Assembly (NCBI GenBank): GCA_037447655.1
Contig: JBBHKE010000836.1
Coordinates: 540,809 to 604,808 of the forward strand
Reading direction: 5' to 3'
Length of the DNA: 64,000 nucleotides
Source of the DNA: Zygnema cylindricum
Lineage: Eukaryota > Streptophyta > Zygnematophyceae > Zygnematales > Zygnemataceae
This document shows positions 21,530-33,100 of this stretch, piece after piece (positions within the stretch are counted from its first letter, which is position 1; every line of letters starts with the position of its first letter). A program made the position numbers and the translations under genes. Under the pieces are notes generated by a model, which saw nothing but the letters and a program-made list of their open reading frames with translations, was not told the origin of the DNA and did not search any database.

Positions 21530-22640
21530 CTGTGTAGTATCGACTATTGGAATCGTTGCGATTGGAACTTAACCGATATACAGATGAGGACCCAAGCGAA
21601 TCTTGAGCCGATTCGGTAACAGTACGCATCTTTCCGTACGACTTTTTTGGAAAGATCAACCAAACATTTACCAGGGGGAGTTCTAATGACGAGTCCAGGC
21701 CTAGTCTTTCCAAAACGTCAATCGGTCCAATGCGTGGTCCTTAATGGCTGGTTGGGCAGCTTTTCTAGTAATGCTAGTGATAGCGACAAGAAGTTGCCAC
21801 GTGGCCGAGTCACATGTCGATCGTACTTCGGACTCGAGTGGTTTCGAAAGGGAAAGTGTCGTATGCTGGGATGGGCCTGGACTGTACTTAAGGAACATAA
21901 TCCGTACAGCGGGAAGCAACAGGACTTGGGAGGAATATGGCATTCGCATCTCAGGTATGCAATATTCTAAAAAAGTCATGTTTTAGGTTTGCTTATTTCT
22001 AGTTTGATCTGGTGCAAGTTTTTAAAAGAGTTTAGGTTTAATTCGTGGACAGATGTTCATGTAATCTTTGGAATAAACGTAACGCTTTGTTAAAACTTAC
22101 TTATTGGTTTAGGTTTGCAAGCTGCACTATTTTTACTGATCATTTTTACTTAAACGTCTTCAAATGAAACCTGAACATGGAACAAGTAATATGAAACTCT
22201 TTATTTTATGTCAGGAGCTTCCTGCAAATACAATATGTATTGTTATCCTAGCTTCTAAAATGGTTCCATCCTACTGAATTGGAAAATAGCCTATTAGTTT
22301 CACAGTTTTTTCTCAAATTGCGGGCGATTTTTTAATTTTGTAGTGAGAAAAAGTTCAATGCGTGGAAATCCAATGATCTACTACACCGCTCAGTTCTGTT
22401 GGAGTTCATGCGTTGCACTACTAGAATTAGACATAACAATATAGTGCTATGAACAATGAGCAATTTATGCGATTATTGAACACGTCATTGTAACATGTCA
22501 TTGTTCAAAGAGTGTCAGAAATGTCTCTCCTCAAATATCCTTAGCAGGAATATGGAAAGGGTTTAGGTAATCTGTTTGCATGTTGATGTCTGCCTGCAAC
22601 TGGCATCATGATGAGAGAAAGGTAACTTGTCAAAAATGTT
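21530..22640. other. Unassigned interval
   Basis: Overlapping frames at 21640-21990 on both strands have no recognisable domain. The rest is A/T-rich single-copy-looking sequence. Nothing was identified. Confidence 0.3.
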
Positions 22641-23175
22641 GATTTGTCCAGAAAAAACTGTTCATTTCTCAAAAATGTTCCATAGTTGACAGCATTAATT
22701 TCCAAAATAGTTCGCTTGTCAAAAATGTCAATCTGTCAAAAGTGTTGTATTGTTAGAAAATGTTAATGTTTATACCATTTCTTCGAAAATGTTAATTGCT
22801 CAAAAATATGTATTTGTCAAAAACGTCGTCAAACATGTTCATTTGTCACTAATGTTCATCTATCAAAAAATCCACATGTCAAAAATGTTGTCAAGAAGCT
22901 TCATTTGTCAAAAAACGTTCATTTGTCAGAAATATTGATGTGTCAGCCATGTTCATTCGTCAATTATGCTGCTTTGTTAGAAATGTTCTTTTGTCACAAT
23001 TGTTCACCTGTCGAAAATGTCACTTGTAAATAATGTATATTTATCAAAAATGTTGACAGAATTCTTCTTTTGAGAATATTGTTTTGGCAAAACTGTTGAT
23101 TTGTTAACAATGTTCTTTTGCCAAAATGTTGACTTGTCAAAAACGTTCATTTGCCAAAAATCTCCATTTGTGAAA
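22640..23175. repeat. Degenerate minisatellite based on TTTGTCAAAAATGTTCA
   Basis: Twenty or more imperfect units of roughly 18-27 bp share a TTGTCAAAAATGTT core, with variants such as TTGCCAAAAATCTCC and TTGTTAACAATGTTC. Unit length wanders, so the array is old. It has no coding potential; the short frames across it are repeat artefacts. Confidence 0.85.
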
Positions 23176-23365
23176 AATATTACACCATTAGTCATGATAA
23201 TAGGGCAAGGACCAGCAAGGGTAAGAAAAACAAGAATAGATACGAGATGCAGCAAAGGAATGTAACAATTATAACATAAATGGATGAAGAAGAAAATCGC
23301 GCCAGCTCATAATGTATGTAAATAAGTCTTATCAAGGTAATGTGTGTGACTATGTCCTAATTGGT

Positions 23366-23914
23366 CTAAGAGTCAGCAGATGTAATAAATATGAAGTCTA
23401 TGCTTATTGATTGACTGTACACAAGGACAGTGACTATCGAAAAGAATGTATCTCGTGATGTCCGGTAGCAGTCGAAAAACTGCAAAGTTGGAATAATGTC
23501 AGATGTACTGTATATAAAAACGTCTCCATTTGGATTGATAAGCAGTGTGGATGACGACAAATGGAAAACAACGGAAATGTTGAAAGGACCGCCGAAAACA
23601 CGCCCCGTGTTTTCGTTTCCGCAAACAACGGAAGATCGAATAATATGGAATTGAAGATGATGCAAGGGCTTGATAAGGATATCGCAATATGATCCATGGA
23701 AGGTCAATATTTCAAGAGTGCGGTTGTTAATTTTCCCCGCTTTAACTGGTCCAGAACTTAAATCTCCTTGGTACGCTTGTGATGAATAGGATTCATGAGC
23801 GACATATTGCCTTGCAAGTATGTAAAAGAGTAGTAGGGGAAGTCTGAGGTAGGGAAGGATTGAGAAGTAAAGCAGGGGCCCGAATTGCCTCCTAAATTGC
23901 CTCCTAGGTTGCAT
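23366..23914 (-). CDS. Hypothetical ORF, 182 codons
   Basis: This is one of the longer uninterrupted minus-strand frames outside mobile elements. It starts with a basic M-Q-P-R-R-Q-F-R-R-Q and a strongly hydrophobic stretch (residues ~12-35) that could be a signal or membrane anchor, and contains two N-x-T/S sequons (N-N-R-T, F-N-I-S). No family was recognised. It may be an exon of an undetected gene or an open remnant of the copia fragment lying upstream on the same strand at 24480-24890. Real coding is uncertain. Confidence 0.3.
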   Translation of the reverse strand: MQPRRQFRRQFGPLLYFSILPYLRLPLLLFYILARQYVAHESYSSQAYQGDLSSGPVKAGKINNRTLEILTFHGSYCDILIKPLHHLQFHIIRSSVVCGNENTGRVFGGPFNISVVFHLSSSTLLINPNGDVFIYSTSDIIPTLQFFDCYRTSRDTFFSIVTVLVYSQSISIDFIFITSADS

Positions 23915-24479
23915 GAGTACTAGCCATATTTTATGTTTCTGTGGAAGGTAGAGGAACTAAGGATTGTACCCTGCTTTGCAGAGTACTAAATTTGAGTTTC
24001 AACATATCGTCAGAGTAACTCTGTTGGCCAATTTGGCGTATCCAGTTGGCGTGATCTCAAAAGGTTTGAAGTAATAAGTGTACATCACGAAGATCCGTAA
24101 AGTCAAAGTCAGTAACCAAAGGATTTTGACGTTTGTTCAAATGAATAGGTAAAACAAGAAGGTTGTCACCTATGCCATGTTTAAGCAAACTAGAATATGC
24201 ATGTAAACGGGTAAACCTGCCTCAAGTATAACCTATCCAAGATTCTTGGTCCATGCACGTGCGCTTCCCGAGTACTAAGTGACAAATCGTGTTCAGGCAT
24301 TTTTTAACAAAGGGAGTAAATTTTTGAATTAAATGTTTTGGATTGAAAAGAATGCTAGAGAGCACAGGTGGGATACGTCAAGGAGAGGAGCGGGGAGAAG
24401 ACGGGTTAGATAAAGGAGTGACGATTGAGGTTGTAAATATGACATAAATAGGGGCGAGAGGTGAAAGAAAATGTGAGGT

Positions 24480-24890
24480 GGAAGGTCTTTGTGAATAATT
24501 AATTGAGTAGGAGTAGGTGAAGTAATTAATTTTCTTAAATCCATTGAACCGAACATCTAGTGCGAGGATAATGTGACGAAGTTGAGGAGGCCGAATCTGA
24601 TACTCTTCAAAGTCCTAAGTGTATCCAACAGAAAATTCGAAGAGGGCATGCGGGCCCCATTTACTGCCCTTGTCCATAAGGTCTTTGTATTACACATATC
24701 TGAAAATACAAAAGGAACAGATTTGAGGTATTAAATCCGTTTGAGTTTGATACAGGATGGTAAAGAGTTTCAAGGTCCAAACGGAGGCTACAGGTCTGTT
24801 AGTGTGACATTAGCAGGGAAACGGTTGCGAAGAAAATTAGTGAGGAGTAACATTTTCCCCCAGAAACTGTCATAGGTTCCAAACTGGTTC
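24480..24890 (-). pseudogene. Copia integrase C-terminal/linker fragment
   Basis: On the minus strand F-W-G-K-M-L-L-L-T-N-F-L-R-N-R-F-P (about 24870-24815) resembles the copia integrase F-W-x-E-A-x-x-x-A-x-Y-L-x-N-R-x-P block. Further on, K-W-G-P-H-A-L-F-E-F-S-V-G-Y, then Y-Q-I-R-P-P and a D-V-R-F-N block (24650-24545), matches the linker in which a K-x-x-P-K-A-x-x-x-x-F-x-G-Y motif precedes the reverse transcriptase. Stops and a frame change lie between. Orientation is opposite to the RNase H fragment that begins at 24920. Confidence 0.65.
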
Positions 24891-24919
24891 GAGCGTAAAA
24901 TCAGATTGGGAGGCAGCAA

Positions 24920-25449
24920 AACAAGTGCCAAGATACTTGGCAGGGACTCGAGAGATCAAGCTAACTCTAGGTGGAGACGAAGTGAAACTTCAAACGTGGA
25001 GTGATGCCAGCTACGGTGAAATGTCGAGCAGACGATCGACAACAGGATATGTTTTACAAGTAGGAAACGGAACGTGCTGCTGGAGCAGCAAGCTTCAGAA
25101 GATCACTGCCCAATCAACGATGGAGGCAGAATACATGGCTGCATGCTCAGCCATCAAAGAATTGCTATGGGTTAAATTTCTTCTCTAAGAGCTAGGCTTC
25201 ACGCAAATTGGTGTGAAAACCCTGTGGTGTGACAATCAAGCCGTCATCGTCATTGCATCTAATCCCGCACATCATTTCAAAAGCAAGCATATGGATATCA
25301 AACTTCATTTTGTTCGAGAAAAGGTCTTTGCCAAAATTGTGAAACCTTGTTATTTACCGGATGAGAAAATGGTGGCTGACATGTTGACAAAAGCCTTACC
25401 TGCTCCCAAGTTACAGTTTTGCAGAGATGCTTGTGGATTAAGTGGTTAA
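24920..25449 (+). pseudogene. Copia family B RNase H fragment
   Basis: R-Y-L-A-G-T-R-E-I-K-L-T-L-G-G leads into T-W-S-D-A-S-Y-G-E-M, S-T-M-E-A-E-Y-M-A-A, W-C-D-N-Q-A-V-I, then H-H-F-K-S-K-H-M-D-I-K, and the C-terminal D-M-L-T-K-A-L-P-A-P-K-L. A single internal stop (25186) breaks the frame; the natural stop is at 25447. It matches the RNase H ends at 52983 and 56579. Everything upstream of RNase H is missing. A polypurine tract (TTTAGGGGAG) and LTR follow. Confidence 0.9.
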
Positions 25450-25472
25450 AAGAGTCTAAAGATTTAGGGGAG

Positions 25473-26427
25473 TGTTGGTTTATAAAAACTTTAGTCCTCT
25501 CTATATTCTGTGAGAGGAACTTGAGAACTTATAAATATTTTAGAGGTTTCAGATTACTACTTACCAAAATTAGTATGTAAGTCGTAAAAGACCTTTGACA
25601 CTGGACTGTACGATCAAAGGTTGACAGAATCTTATTCTGAAAAGATCGCGGGTTCATTGTACGAACCAATAATAAAGCGTCACTACAAGAAAGAGCCTCA
25701 TTACATGACGCGCGTCATAACGAGATGTAAAGGGAATTCTCATCGGACGACTCCACAGCAATATAGAGATTGCGACATGGCTCGCGCAGCATAAATGTGA
25801 CACACTGTCCGATAGACAAGACAAAGATTCATTAGAATCCTCAGGCTGACCACAATGACGCAGCAACTTCGTCGCGTATAAGATTTTATGTCGGTTGTGA
25901 CTTTGTGGAAACATAGGTTGTCATTGCTTCCATTAATTTATTCGTGTGTATAGTTAGCATTAGTGGTAAGTAGAAAAATAGGGTTTGTTCAGTTGTACGA
26001 AACAGTGAAGGTATTGTCGGAGAATTTAGCGTATATCTCATACTTAGTTAAAATATAGGTAGACAGTACCTCAACATACTACATAGTGTTCTGATTGGTC
26101 ATGTGACAGGAGTTCTATTCGTATAAAGTCTAGGACTTAGTCAATTTTATGTATTCCCTCTACAAGGTTTCAAAGGCACATTTGCGCATTATAAAGGATA
26201 TTCTTTGGGTTGTATCTCTTGGTTTAACTAGGCGTTTTGCTTGAAACTTTGTGAGTTGTCAACAGAGGCGGTAAACTGTACTTTGGTGCAGTTTGGGGCC
26301 ATTTGGCCATATTGAGTGTTTTATGCAGTGGGTCGAAGTTGGTATCTTGAGTGCTTCCCATCTTTGGTTCTGCGATGGCTACTACTTCAGCAGCAGCTGG
26401 TGCTGCTCTGGTTGTCACAGAACAACA
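25473..26427 (+). mobile_element. 3' LTR of copia family B (955 bp)
   Basis: It begins TGTTGGTTTATAAAAAC after the polypurine tract, shares ACTTTAGTCCTCTCTAT and TTACCAAAATTA with the LTR at 56601, and ends CACAGAACAACA. The final 53 bases are an open frame from the ATG at 26375 (M-A-T-T-S-A-A-A-G ... V-V-T-E-Q) that runs to the LTR end. Confidence 0.8.
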
Positions 26428-26981
26428 AAAACTGTTGCCCTGTGTGAAGAGTTGTTATTACAAAGCCTTCCCAGTATGTATAAATTGACTCATACTTTCT
26501 TTCCTTACGGTCCACTCCCTTAGTGTTGTTCACAGTATTTTGTGATTTTTGACCGAAAATAGTCGTGACTGAATTAGTGTTATTAACACTGATAGCGATG
26601 GGCAGTGTTCTTCAGTGCATATGGAACGCACTATTCACACTTAACATTTTATCAATATCACACTTTCTCTCAATCTTGTTTCCTCCATCTAATGATACGC
26701 AATTAGCTTATCAATAGGTTGTCAAGAACTGAAGGGTATCGGATCAACATTTATCCATATTGAGGTTCTCTATATTTTTCAATACATACTTGGAACATGC
26801 GGGAACTAAGAAGGTGCACTTGCATTGAAATACATACAGAAGATGAATGTGGATTTCAGAATGTGTCAGTTTTTTTTGTTGTTGATGCTTGGGAAATGCA
26901 TACAGTACGTTTGGCTCGACAATTCTTGCATCCTGTCTTTTTTGCCCACATTAATTTTGTTTTCTCTTTTTGGTTTCTCAG
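26428..26981 (+). other. 5' side of the host gene; no exon identified with confidence
   Basis: The interval lies between a B LTR and the first recognised exon. A frame from 26797 runs into that exon but passes through what looks like a polypyrimidine tract and acceptor (TTTGGTTTCTCAG, 26981), so it is probably intron. The true first exon, promoter and signal sequence were not found. Confidence 0.3.
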
Positions 26982-27130
26982 TTCCTGTTGCAAGGATTTT
27001 GGTGATTCAGGTGATGGCTGTCAAAAATGCATCGCAGGAATCTCGTGCCAATTTCAACTCCGTTTTGCTTCTAATGTTTATTTCGATAGGTGGTTTCCGG
27101 GGACACGGGAGTTGATGATTCTTCTTACTG
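26982..27130 (+). CDS. Exon 1 of those visible: first half of filamin-like repeat
   Basis: The acceptor is CTCAG at 26981, or AAG at 26994. It encodes D-F-G-D-S-G-D-G-C-Q-K-C-I-A-G-I-S-C and R-E-L-M-I-L-L-T. The donor is GTGAGT at 27131, phase 1. The Cys-rich loop and W-F-P-G-T-R-E-L pattern fit a filamin/ABP280-like strand pair. Confidence 0.75.
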
Positions 27131-30100
27131 GTGAGTGTTAAGCCATGAGGCAACACTCTTGAAATCTAAAACCTTGGGTTAACTGAACCCTAGGTAGTAA
27201 TTAGGCCCAGCTATAGTTTGTTAGTCACCTCCGAAATAGGTCAGTATGTAGATTGTGAGTAATGTTTTTTTAGTCTTATAGTAAAACTCAAATACAAAAC
27301 AAATATGCAATGTTTATTGACTAACATAGAAAAATTGTTTTGAAAGCAAGACGTTGATCGATAAGGATAAACCAATTCATGAAGGTGAACCATATATGCA
27401 TTCAATGTGCCATTGTATCGCCACAACGGTGTTGTCAGCACCCAGTTATTTTATGTCTTGTTTTTTCTGTCAAATGTTAAACCAATTTTGCAATGATACA
27501 TTAAAGTTACCATGCTCAATGGATTGTTAACAAAATGAATGTTAAATTCGCATTTGTATTGACCTGTCCAACAATAAACTTTTGAATATTCAATTATCAA
27601 TGGTGAAATTGAAAATCCATTAAAATGGTGATTTTAAAATGTTTTCGAAATTAAACTTAAAATTTCAAAGACGAAACGGTTAATGCTATAAAGTATTGCT
27701 TCGATTTCATGTTGAATGAAAGTGATGATGACAATGTCGTCAAGGTCTATAGAATTTCAATGTTTGACACTCTATTTGTATCCATAAAGAGTCTATGGAA
27801 GCATCAATAAGTTCACGGAGGTATGCATTTAGTTGTGCAAAATTTAATTTCAGTTTTGCACAAGTTTTTGAAGGTTAAAAGATGTTTAAACAGTTGACTT
27901 ACAAGTTTAAACGTTTGAACGAATGTAAAAAAACGATTGCATGTTAAAGTATTATCGTCTGAGCACATGATGAATGTTTTGACGTCCTAGGACTTGTACC
28001 TCTCTTGGTGACGAATGATCACTTGTCTAAGTCATCCGTTCTCGAACTTTCCAGTTTGTGCTTTGAACGTTAATGCCATTACTGATGCTATTGTATGGTA
28101 GTCACTATAAATTTTCAAAAATTATGTCTTATCCGACAATAATTTGGATAGTAACTTGCCATTTTTTTGTTGTCCAGGCCCGGTCCTTGTGCATGCTTCA
28201 GTATCTAGTTCATTGCATTTCAGAGGAAAAGGTTCTTCTTTTGATATCAGCTATCGAACATGGGATGCTGGCAAATATATTCTCACCATCGACAGCAGCT
28301 GCAGCCCGTAAGTGCTCTAGTCAACAAAAGAAGGAAAGAAGCGGAATGAGATCATCTGCATACTTTCTTTTGGCTTTAAAATGTGATGCTTTTGGCAAGG
28401 TCCAGTTTTTTTCTAACAGCCTGGTTACATTGTCGAAAATTACTTTCTCTTTTTGAGTAGTAGTACTTTTCTGTATTTATTTATACGCATGAGTAGTCAA
28501 ATTATTGTCGAAGTGTTACAATGTTTTACTGACAAGACTTGAGTAACTTTCTAGTACGTAACCAGGCTATGAAAGACACATTAGGGTTTTTTAGGTTTTT
28601 TTTTGTGCTTAGAAAATGAGAGCAGGCCACCAGGTTCATTGCAGGGACATTAGGCATGAGACACTGCACCCTATAAAACCCTACAGAAAAACAAACAACT
28701 CTGAAAGCACTAAGTAATGTCCTAAATGGAACTTGAAAAAAACCTCGAAAACAACCTAAAAAAAAACCTTTAAAAGAACCTTAAGAAAGTCCTTACGATA
28801 GTCCTTAAAAAGCCCTGAAAAGAACCCTTAAATAGTGTAAATAACACCTGTGCTGATAAGTTGTTGCTTTCCAAGTTTTTAGGGATGAGGTGACTGGCAG
28901 CACGGCCTCCCGGCGGTTGGTCCTATTGGAGGTGGAGGTAGAGGAGCCCGAGGATTCGGCGTCAGTTCTGACGCCATGTGACATGGGACAAGTGGGACGC
29001 TGGGTGGACACAAGGGCTGTGGACAAACAAACATTCAACAGCATCCTGGACAGGCAAGCTCGGACAGGACGACGAATCCTACGTTTTAGAACTTTTTATA
29101 ATGTCGAAGGAATTCCTCCACCTGTCGGGCGACCTTACCTTAAGTTCCAACCCTATGAATGTGTAGGGGAGCTACAATCATTGGCCACTTTTGCAGGTGC
29201 TTTAATTCAAAAAGGCATTCGGGAGATATCTATCATCGGGGACTCGCACCAAATGGCTCTTTTTGTACATCTTCAAATGCTACTTCATGGTGAGCCCTTC
29301 TGATTTGGAAATATGCCCATTGGCTACAAGGATCTGTTGAAAATGCAAAAAATTGGTACTGTTCATGAAGGGTAGTTGTACTGGTCTGTACACTACAGCA
29401 AGCAAGCAGATTGCAGTTCCAAACAGTTGGACAAATGCCAAATCTGTGTGGCGCGGTCAGGAAAGAGAAGAAAAACAAATAGGAAGGGAGCCAAACAATC
29501 AAATCTCGGCTATCAATATTATCTTTTTGGCTATGGACGGCTGAGGTTATTATTATTTTATTTATTTTTGGTTTCGTTTTGTATTTTCCGTCTGTGTAAA
29601 GAATAGCAATATCAATATCGAAAAGGCTGTTGCATTGAGTATCTAGGGTCAAAATTTTTCTCTTTATCGCATATCGAAAAACATCTTCGATGTATAATCT
29701 TAATATTGCAACCTTGCTGTTGCAGGTTGACAATTTTCTGATGTATAGGGTGACCTGTCCACATTACAATTTTTATACATTTACTTGTTAAGTAATTTCA
29801 CTAAAACCTCACTTCTTACAAAAAAATCCTCGACATTTTTGGACCTATCCTATGCGAAGAACACCATTCCTTGTGCCTTGTGCCTTTGGGTATTCACCTT
29901 ACAACTTTCGAAGCATTGATAAAATCAGTAAAAAGCTAAAAACAATGATTGTGTCTTTCTTTCGCTAACACTTGTACTTGGTCATTTAGTACACAGCGTT
30001 TGGATTTGTTGAGCTACTACAGTTAGGACATAATTGCACATCTGACCTTGGTTTTCTCTTCTTCCCAACCAAACGCTGGAAGAAAAGGTAGGTGGACACG

Positions 30101-33100
30101 TTGATGAGATAAAAAGAAAAAAAAATGCGAGACGAGTACTTAAATCGGCGGAGGGCACTGCGCTGCGTTCATGGCAGCATGAAATTTCCACGACATCCGT
30201 GAAAGCGTCCGCCACCCAACAATGCATTGGCATGAGCGACAGCATCCGCGCGCACTCTGTGTATCTGTACGGTACAATTGTACGGTACATCAGTAAACTC
30301 AAAAACCAAGTACACCGTGAATCGCTATTAGCAATATGAAAAAATCGGTGTAAAAAAACAATTAGTGTTATTAACTCTAATTCGGGTTGAAGGCCTTTTT
30401 CCAATAAAAAATTAACTCTAATTTATGCATAACTCTAATTTGGCTACATTTTCCCATAGTGTAGCCAGTGTAACCTGTGTTCACGTAGTCCACTTTTGGA
30501 CATGTGAGAACAGGTTCGCGTGATTTTACGTGAGTTTTTTATCTCTGGGAATCAAATGTGAGTGCTCTTTTTGGTGTTGATGCATTCACTTTCGCGTGAC
30601 GACGCCTTTATCTGATGCACTTCATGTACGATTGTAAGAAAAAAAGAGCAATTTTAGTACGGACTGACGAATGTTGTACACTACACCGCCAATCGCTATT
30701 AGCGTAGAAGTTTCTTTAGCGTATATGAATAATTACCGTGGTTTACGCTAATTAAGAATTTGAAAATTTTGAAAAAAAACATTCATTCTTATTGTTTAAT
30801 AATTCTAATTTGGGTCTTTGAAAAAAATAAATGTCGGTCGCAAACATGCTTACACTAATATAGGTATTTGTACAAAATATGACGAATCATACATAAATCG
30901 TACGTTCACACAGTCGAAACCTAGTTGTTGGACGAATATGTGCGAACGTGATATTTGACAACCCGATTTTACCCCCTTTTTAGAGCGCATATTCTCATGC
31001 GTCCGCTGTTACTAAACCTCATTAAATATACTTTTTCACTTAAAAAGGTACAATTTTGTACGGCCTGACACGTACCGTACACCACACTATTTAAACGAAC
31101 AACGTACTTTCGCTTTGTGAGGTACTTGGAACATAACCCTAAATGGCGTACAGAAAAAAACAAAATAAGCTACGCTATTGGAGAATTAAAAAAAAAAAAT
31201 GGGACAGAATTAGCGTACACTACGCTAATAGCGATTGGCGGTGTACACTTTAAAAACTGTCCAAATTAGAGTAATAGTACTTGTATTAACGTAAACAAAA
31301 AATTAGAGCTATTAATTCTATTTTAGGTTTGCAGGTCAAATTTCGGGGACTCCGAATTAGCGCTAATAGTGTTTCACGTTATTGTGCATTGGAATGAGAA
31401 ACCTGCATTTGCGAACTCCGCGAACCTGTACGGTACAATAGTACGCACGGAATATCAAATAACCTACATTTGGGGTTTGGTGTGAGCCCAAATACTAAAC
31501 GGGGGACTCGAATGATTCAACAGAGGACCGGCAATGTATGGTGCAGTCACATCCTTGAATGTTGTGACGGAATTCGAATAACGATGAATTAGGATGATTA
31601 GTCATGTTCCATAAAGCTAGTGGAAAAGTCTTTATTGCAAAAATTGCGACGGTAACACCATCTGTGTACAAAAGGGGTAAAACTAAAAAAAAAAATTGGA
31701 GACTACAAGAGTCACAAGAAATTAAGCTACACGTAAAAAACTGGAACGAAACAGAACAATACTAACAAGAGCAAAGAACCAAAACAAAAAAAAAACCAGA
31801 GACAGCCTACACAAAAAAAACCTAGACTAGTCTACCCATAAACAAGCTTAAGGTCCAAAACCACGGAGATCACGGATGTGAACGGAGTCCCTAGGGGGAA
31901 GGTAGGAAGACCCCGCCTGTCATCGGCTAGTGTGCTATGGCGAAGGAGAGCCGCAGCTTCCGCTTGATGAATTGCAATTGAGACATGTTGACGGTAGATA
32001 ACAGCCAAAAAACCCGGTGGAGGACTCCTTGTACCCCGTGATTCAAACGTTTTTTGCCCTGGCAAAGGAAGTCGTTGAAAGACTTGTCCAAAGATCCAAA
32101 AATTTGCACTACAAAAGGGACAAACTGGTCTGACGGGTCTCGGTGAGCGTAGTCTCTTTCCTTTATCTCGACGAGCGTAGTCTCCTTCCTTTGTTGCCGC
32201 TACGTCCCGAGCTGCCACACCTGTATGCGAAGCCGCGCGAGATGAAATGTGTATCCCAGTCAGATCCGTGAGGACCACATCGCCAAGCGTCCTCCTAGCA
32301 CCATGAAGAAAAACCAAGTCAACCAGAGGGCCTCCGACAACCCTTAAAGCTAGTACGATGTAAAATGTGTACGGCCTTTTTTTGGGTGAAAAGAACCTTG
32401 GTTTGCATTCTACGTGACAAAACCTTTACAAAAAGAGCTCCTTAATACCATTAAGTCTCCAAAACTTTTCCACACAAGACACATACGATTTTATTTCCAA
32501 AAAACGCGATGGTAAAACCATTTAGGTATAAAGCATGATTGAAATGTAAAATTGTTGACGACCGTTAAAGGTTATTCCTACATAGTTCAAGCATAACAAA
32601 TGCTAAGCGAAAATAAATATGTATAACTTAATGCTACAAAAACAAATACAAATTAATAGACTGAAGATTCACACGACTGTGACCACTCAGCAGATTGGAT
32701 TTGCCACACCCTGTTGCCGCGATGTGCTTCTCCCGCCCTGCCGGCTCTTGGCCCTGTGTGGTTGTGACTGTGAATATCCATAGTGGACTAAAAGTAGGTT
32801 TAGCAAAGTGGACGAAGAGAAAAGTGGGAGGTGGAATCAGCCAAAAATTTCAGATCAAACTTGCATGATAAAAGTGAGCGGAACACGGTTAATTCAGTGT
32901 TAGAAGAATGGTATCTAGTTTTTTTTTGTTTTTTAGCATCCGTACGTGAAATTCAAAACCGTATCAGTGTGTGTGTGTGTACCGTATCAGCGAGTGTGTT
33001 TTTTCGGTCCCCGGAACATTTCATATTTTTTCATCCACGAGTTCTTACAAATTTTGCTAAAAAAACGTCAATGTGTGATTTTTTTATATTTTTTCCAAAG

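Noticed and set aside
21640-21990. Overlapping ORFs on both strands after the foldback
   Set aside because: No motif, and neither strand shows coding character.
22750-22938. Small ORF rich in H-V-K-N-V
   Set aside because: It is a translation of the TTGTCAAAAATGTT minisatellite.
26797-26981. In-frame upstream extension as a true N-terminal exon of the host gene
   Set aside because: It passes through a polypyrimidine tract and strong acceptor at 26981, and the peptide shows no conserved pattern.
28805-29044. Minus-strand ORF over host exon 3
   Set aside because: It is a shadow of the real exon, whose splice phases and SGNH motif support the plus strand.
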